DNA from: Namhaeicola litoreus
GTDB lineage: Bacteria; Bacteroidota; Bacteroidia; Flavobacteriales; Flavobacteriaceae
Direction: 5' to 3'
Length of the DNA stretch: 64,000 nucleotides
Assembly (NCBI RefSeq): GCF_042679565.1
Contig: NZ_JBHTMY010000003.1
Span: 186,001-250,000 of the forward strand
The position numbers were made by a program, and so were the translations under genes. Under the pieces are notes generated by a model. It saw nothing but the letters and a program-made list of their open reading frames with translations, ran no database searches and was not told the origin of the DNA. Positions 62,677-64,000 of this stretch are shown here, piece by piece; the first letter of the stretch is position 1; the number at the start of each line of letters is the position of its first letter.

Positions 62677-64000
62677 ATGAGCATTACTATTGTTCGTTCG
62701 AATCGGATTTTTTCGGATATAAACGATTCTTTTGATTCTTTTGTAATCGAGGGAAAATATATCATTGACACCGGTAGTTTCGACCATTTTTTGATAAAGT
62801 ATAAACACGCCCAAATTTTAGATTTGCGCGAATCTCTTATTTTACCGGGATTCAACGATCATCATATTCATATTTGGAAAGTTGGCAATTTAACGACCAT
62901 GATGCTCGATCTGAGAGGAGTGAGTTCCAAAGATGAAATGTTAAAAAAAATCGAGCATTTTTCTATCAAAAACCGAAATACTTCTTGGGTTTTGGCACGT
63001 GGATTTAATGAGATTAATTTTAACGACAAAGAATTGCCAACAGCAAAAGACCTCGATGGATTAGGTATTAACAGACCTATTTTTGTTATAAGAAGCTGCG
63101 CCCATATTGGTATTGCCAGTACTTTAGCTATGAAGTTGGCAAATATTGATAAGACTACCGTTGTGCCGGATGGCGGAGAAATGAGGTTTGATAAAAACGG
63201 CAATCCGAATGGAGTTTTTTGTGAAACCGCACTGGGGTTAGTCCAGAGGCATTTACCTCCATATTCAAAGGAAGAATACAAGACAATGATCTTGGCAGCG
63301 CAAGAATTGTTGCTTTACGAAGGAATTACTTCTGCAACTGATCCTGCTGTTCATGCAGAATTACTAGAAGTATACAGAGAGATGGAGCAAAAGGGAGAAT
63401 TAAAAATCAGGATAAATGCTATTGCTATTCGACTACCGGATGGCGCAAAAAAAGCCCAAGGGTTACCGCAAAAATATAATTCAGAAAAGTTATGTATTGA
63501 TACAGTAAAATTTTTTGCAGATGGCGGTCTAAGTGGAAAAACGGCAGCTGTTTCATTTCCGTATAAAGATTCTGATACCCACGGAATTTTACGCTTGAAT
63601 TTTGAGCAATTTTATGCCTTAGCAAAAGAAAGTATCGATGCGGGTTTAAGAATTGCCACACATGCCATTGGAGATCGAGCAATCGAGCTTACATTGGACG
63701 TTTATGAAGCCATTCAAAGCAAACCTTTCAATCATAGAATAGAGCATTTGGGTTTTATTTCTTCTAAAAATTTAAGTAGAATGAAAAACTTGGGAACGGT
63801 AGCTGTGATGCAGCCAATTTTTGTCCGAGAATTGGGAGCGAATTTTATAAATGCCTTGAGCCCAGATAAACTGGCGGAAGTCTATCCGATTAAGACAGTT
63901 TTACAAAATGACATTCCGGTTTATTTTTCTACGGATGCTCCTGTTGTCAAAGAAATTAATCCTTGGATAAATATTTTTTCGGCCATGGGAAGAAAGACAA
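62677..64000 (+). CDS. YtcJ-family amidohydrolase (metal-dependent), 3' truncated
   Basis: The frame is open from the ATG at 62677 to the window end (441 codons). The N-terminal metal site is HIH (H63, H65) in PGFNDHHIH. Later blocks are VLARGFNE, FFADGGLSGKTAA, ATHAIGDRA and HRIEHLGF, all typical of the amidohydrolase 3 / YtcJ family. Members hydrolyse N-acyl or formamide bonds, for instance N-substituted formamide deformylase. As the last visible gene of the operon it could release a free amine or amino acid from an amide for the aminotransferases. The C-terminus is missing. Confidence 0.88.
   Translation, partial: MSITIVRSNRIFSDINDSFDSFVIEGKYIIDTGSFDHFLIKYKHAQILDLRESLILPGFNDHHIHIWKVGNLTTMMLDLRGVSSKDEMLKKIEHFSIKNRNTSWVLARGFNEINFNDKELPTAKDLDGLGINRPIFVIRSCAHIGIASTLAMKLANIDKTTVVPDGGEMRFDKNGNPNGVFCETALGLVQRHLPPYSKEEYKTMILAAQELLLYEGITSATDPAVHAELLEVYREMEQKGELKIRINAIAIRLPDGAKKAQGLPQKYNSEKLCIDTVKFFADGGLSGKTAAVSFPYKDSDTHGILRLNFEQFYALAKESIDAGLRIATHAIGDRAIELTLDVYEAIQSKPFNHRIEHLGFISSKNLSRMKNLGTVAVMQPIFVRELGANFINALSPDKLAEVYPIKTVLQNDIPVYFSTDAPVVKEINPWINIFSAMGRKT

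Noticed and set aside
1..64000. CRISPR arrays, insertion sequences, prophage genes, tRNA or rRNA
   Set aside because: Reading both strands I found no direct-repeat arrays, transposase motifs, phage structural genes, or tRNA/rRNA sequence. A dedicated covariance search could still reveal a tRNA.

Overview
This window is low-G+C DNA from the chromosome of a member of the Bacteroidota, most likely a Flavobacteriia-like lineage. The evidence is the gene families: a HEPN-type sulfite reductase, DUF4834, DUF4199 and DUF4159 proteins, a YfhO membrane protein, and the small family usually mislabelled 'ABC transporter ATPase'. Promoters also follow the Bacteroidota pattern TTG-N17..21-TAnnTTTG. I recognised no IS elements, phage genes, CRISPR arrays, tRNAs or rRNAs. 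Genes are tightly packed. Many neighbours overlap by 4 to 11 bases, convergent genes often end within 10 bases of each other, and no gap between genes exceeds about 250 bases.

Layout. Positions 1-3.6 kb hold heme synthesis: hemL (cut at the window edge), hemE and hemN. Positions 3.7-6.3 kb hold a 2-oxoacid dehydrogenase E2 subunit, a DEDDh exonuclease and a small conserved protein. Positions 6.4-9.3 kb hold a secreted GH3 plus serine-hydrolase fusion. From 9.3 to 15 kb a minus-strand block encodes an acyltransferase, a BASS transporter, a DUF4159 protein, RsmE, a GNAT-like protein and an outer-membrane protein. From 15 to 21.9 kb lies a surface-glycan set: DUF4834, YfhO, a methyltransferase, two GT4 enzymes and WecB. 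From 22 to 26.7 kb come a membrane protein, AsnB, a FadD-like ligase and a small acidic protein.

Positions 26.7-31 kb hold assimilatory sulfur genes (cobA, sulfite reductase, cysH, DUF2061) and an Rrf2 regulator. MutS2 and Ung are divergent at 31.1-34.1 kb. From 34.1 to 43.1 kb are envelope proteins, a PepD-type dipeptidase, a nitroreductase, an ABC exporter, a phospho-sugar mutase, a GT2 enzyme and a DUF4199 protein. The SRP RNA gene at about 43.26-43.35 kb has a complete promoter. After it come an SDR enzyme, a nitroreductase, a transaldolase-type enzyme, a FUSC-family protein, a DEAD-box helicase and an NAD(P)-binding protein (43.4-50 kb). From 50 to 54.4 kb lie a lipoprotein, a TolB-like protein, a BamA-like barrel and a GH9 enzyme.

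The last 9.4 kb (54.6 kb to the end) is the most system-like region. It is one tight plus-strand operon: Lrp regulator, class-III aminotransferase, aldehyde dehydrogenase, NhaC-family transporter, GNAT enzyme, second aldehyde dehydrogenase, second class-III aminotransferase, and a YtcJ-type amidohydrolase cut by the window end. It looks like a regulated pathway that takes up and degrades an omega-amino compound (GABA-like) or its N-acyl derivative. The true substrate cannot be read from the sequence. The rest of the window is largely ordinary core genome.
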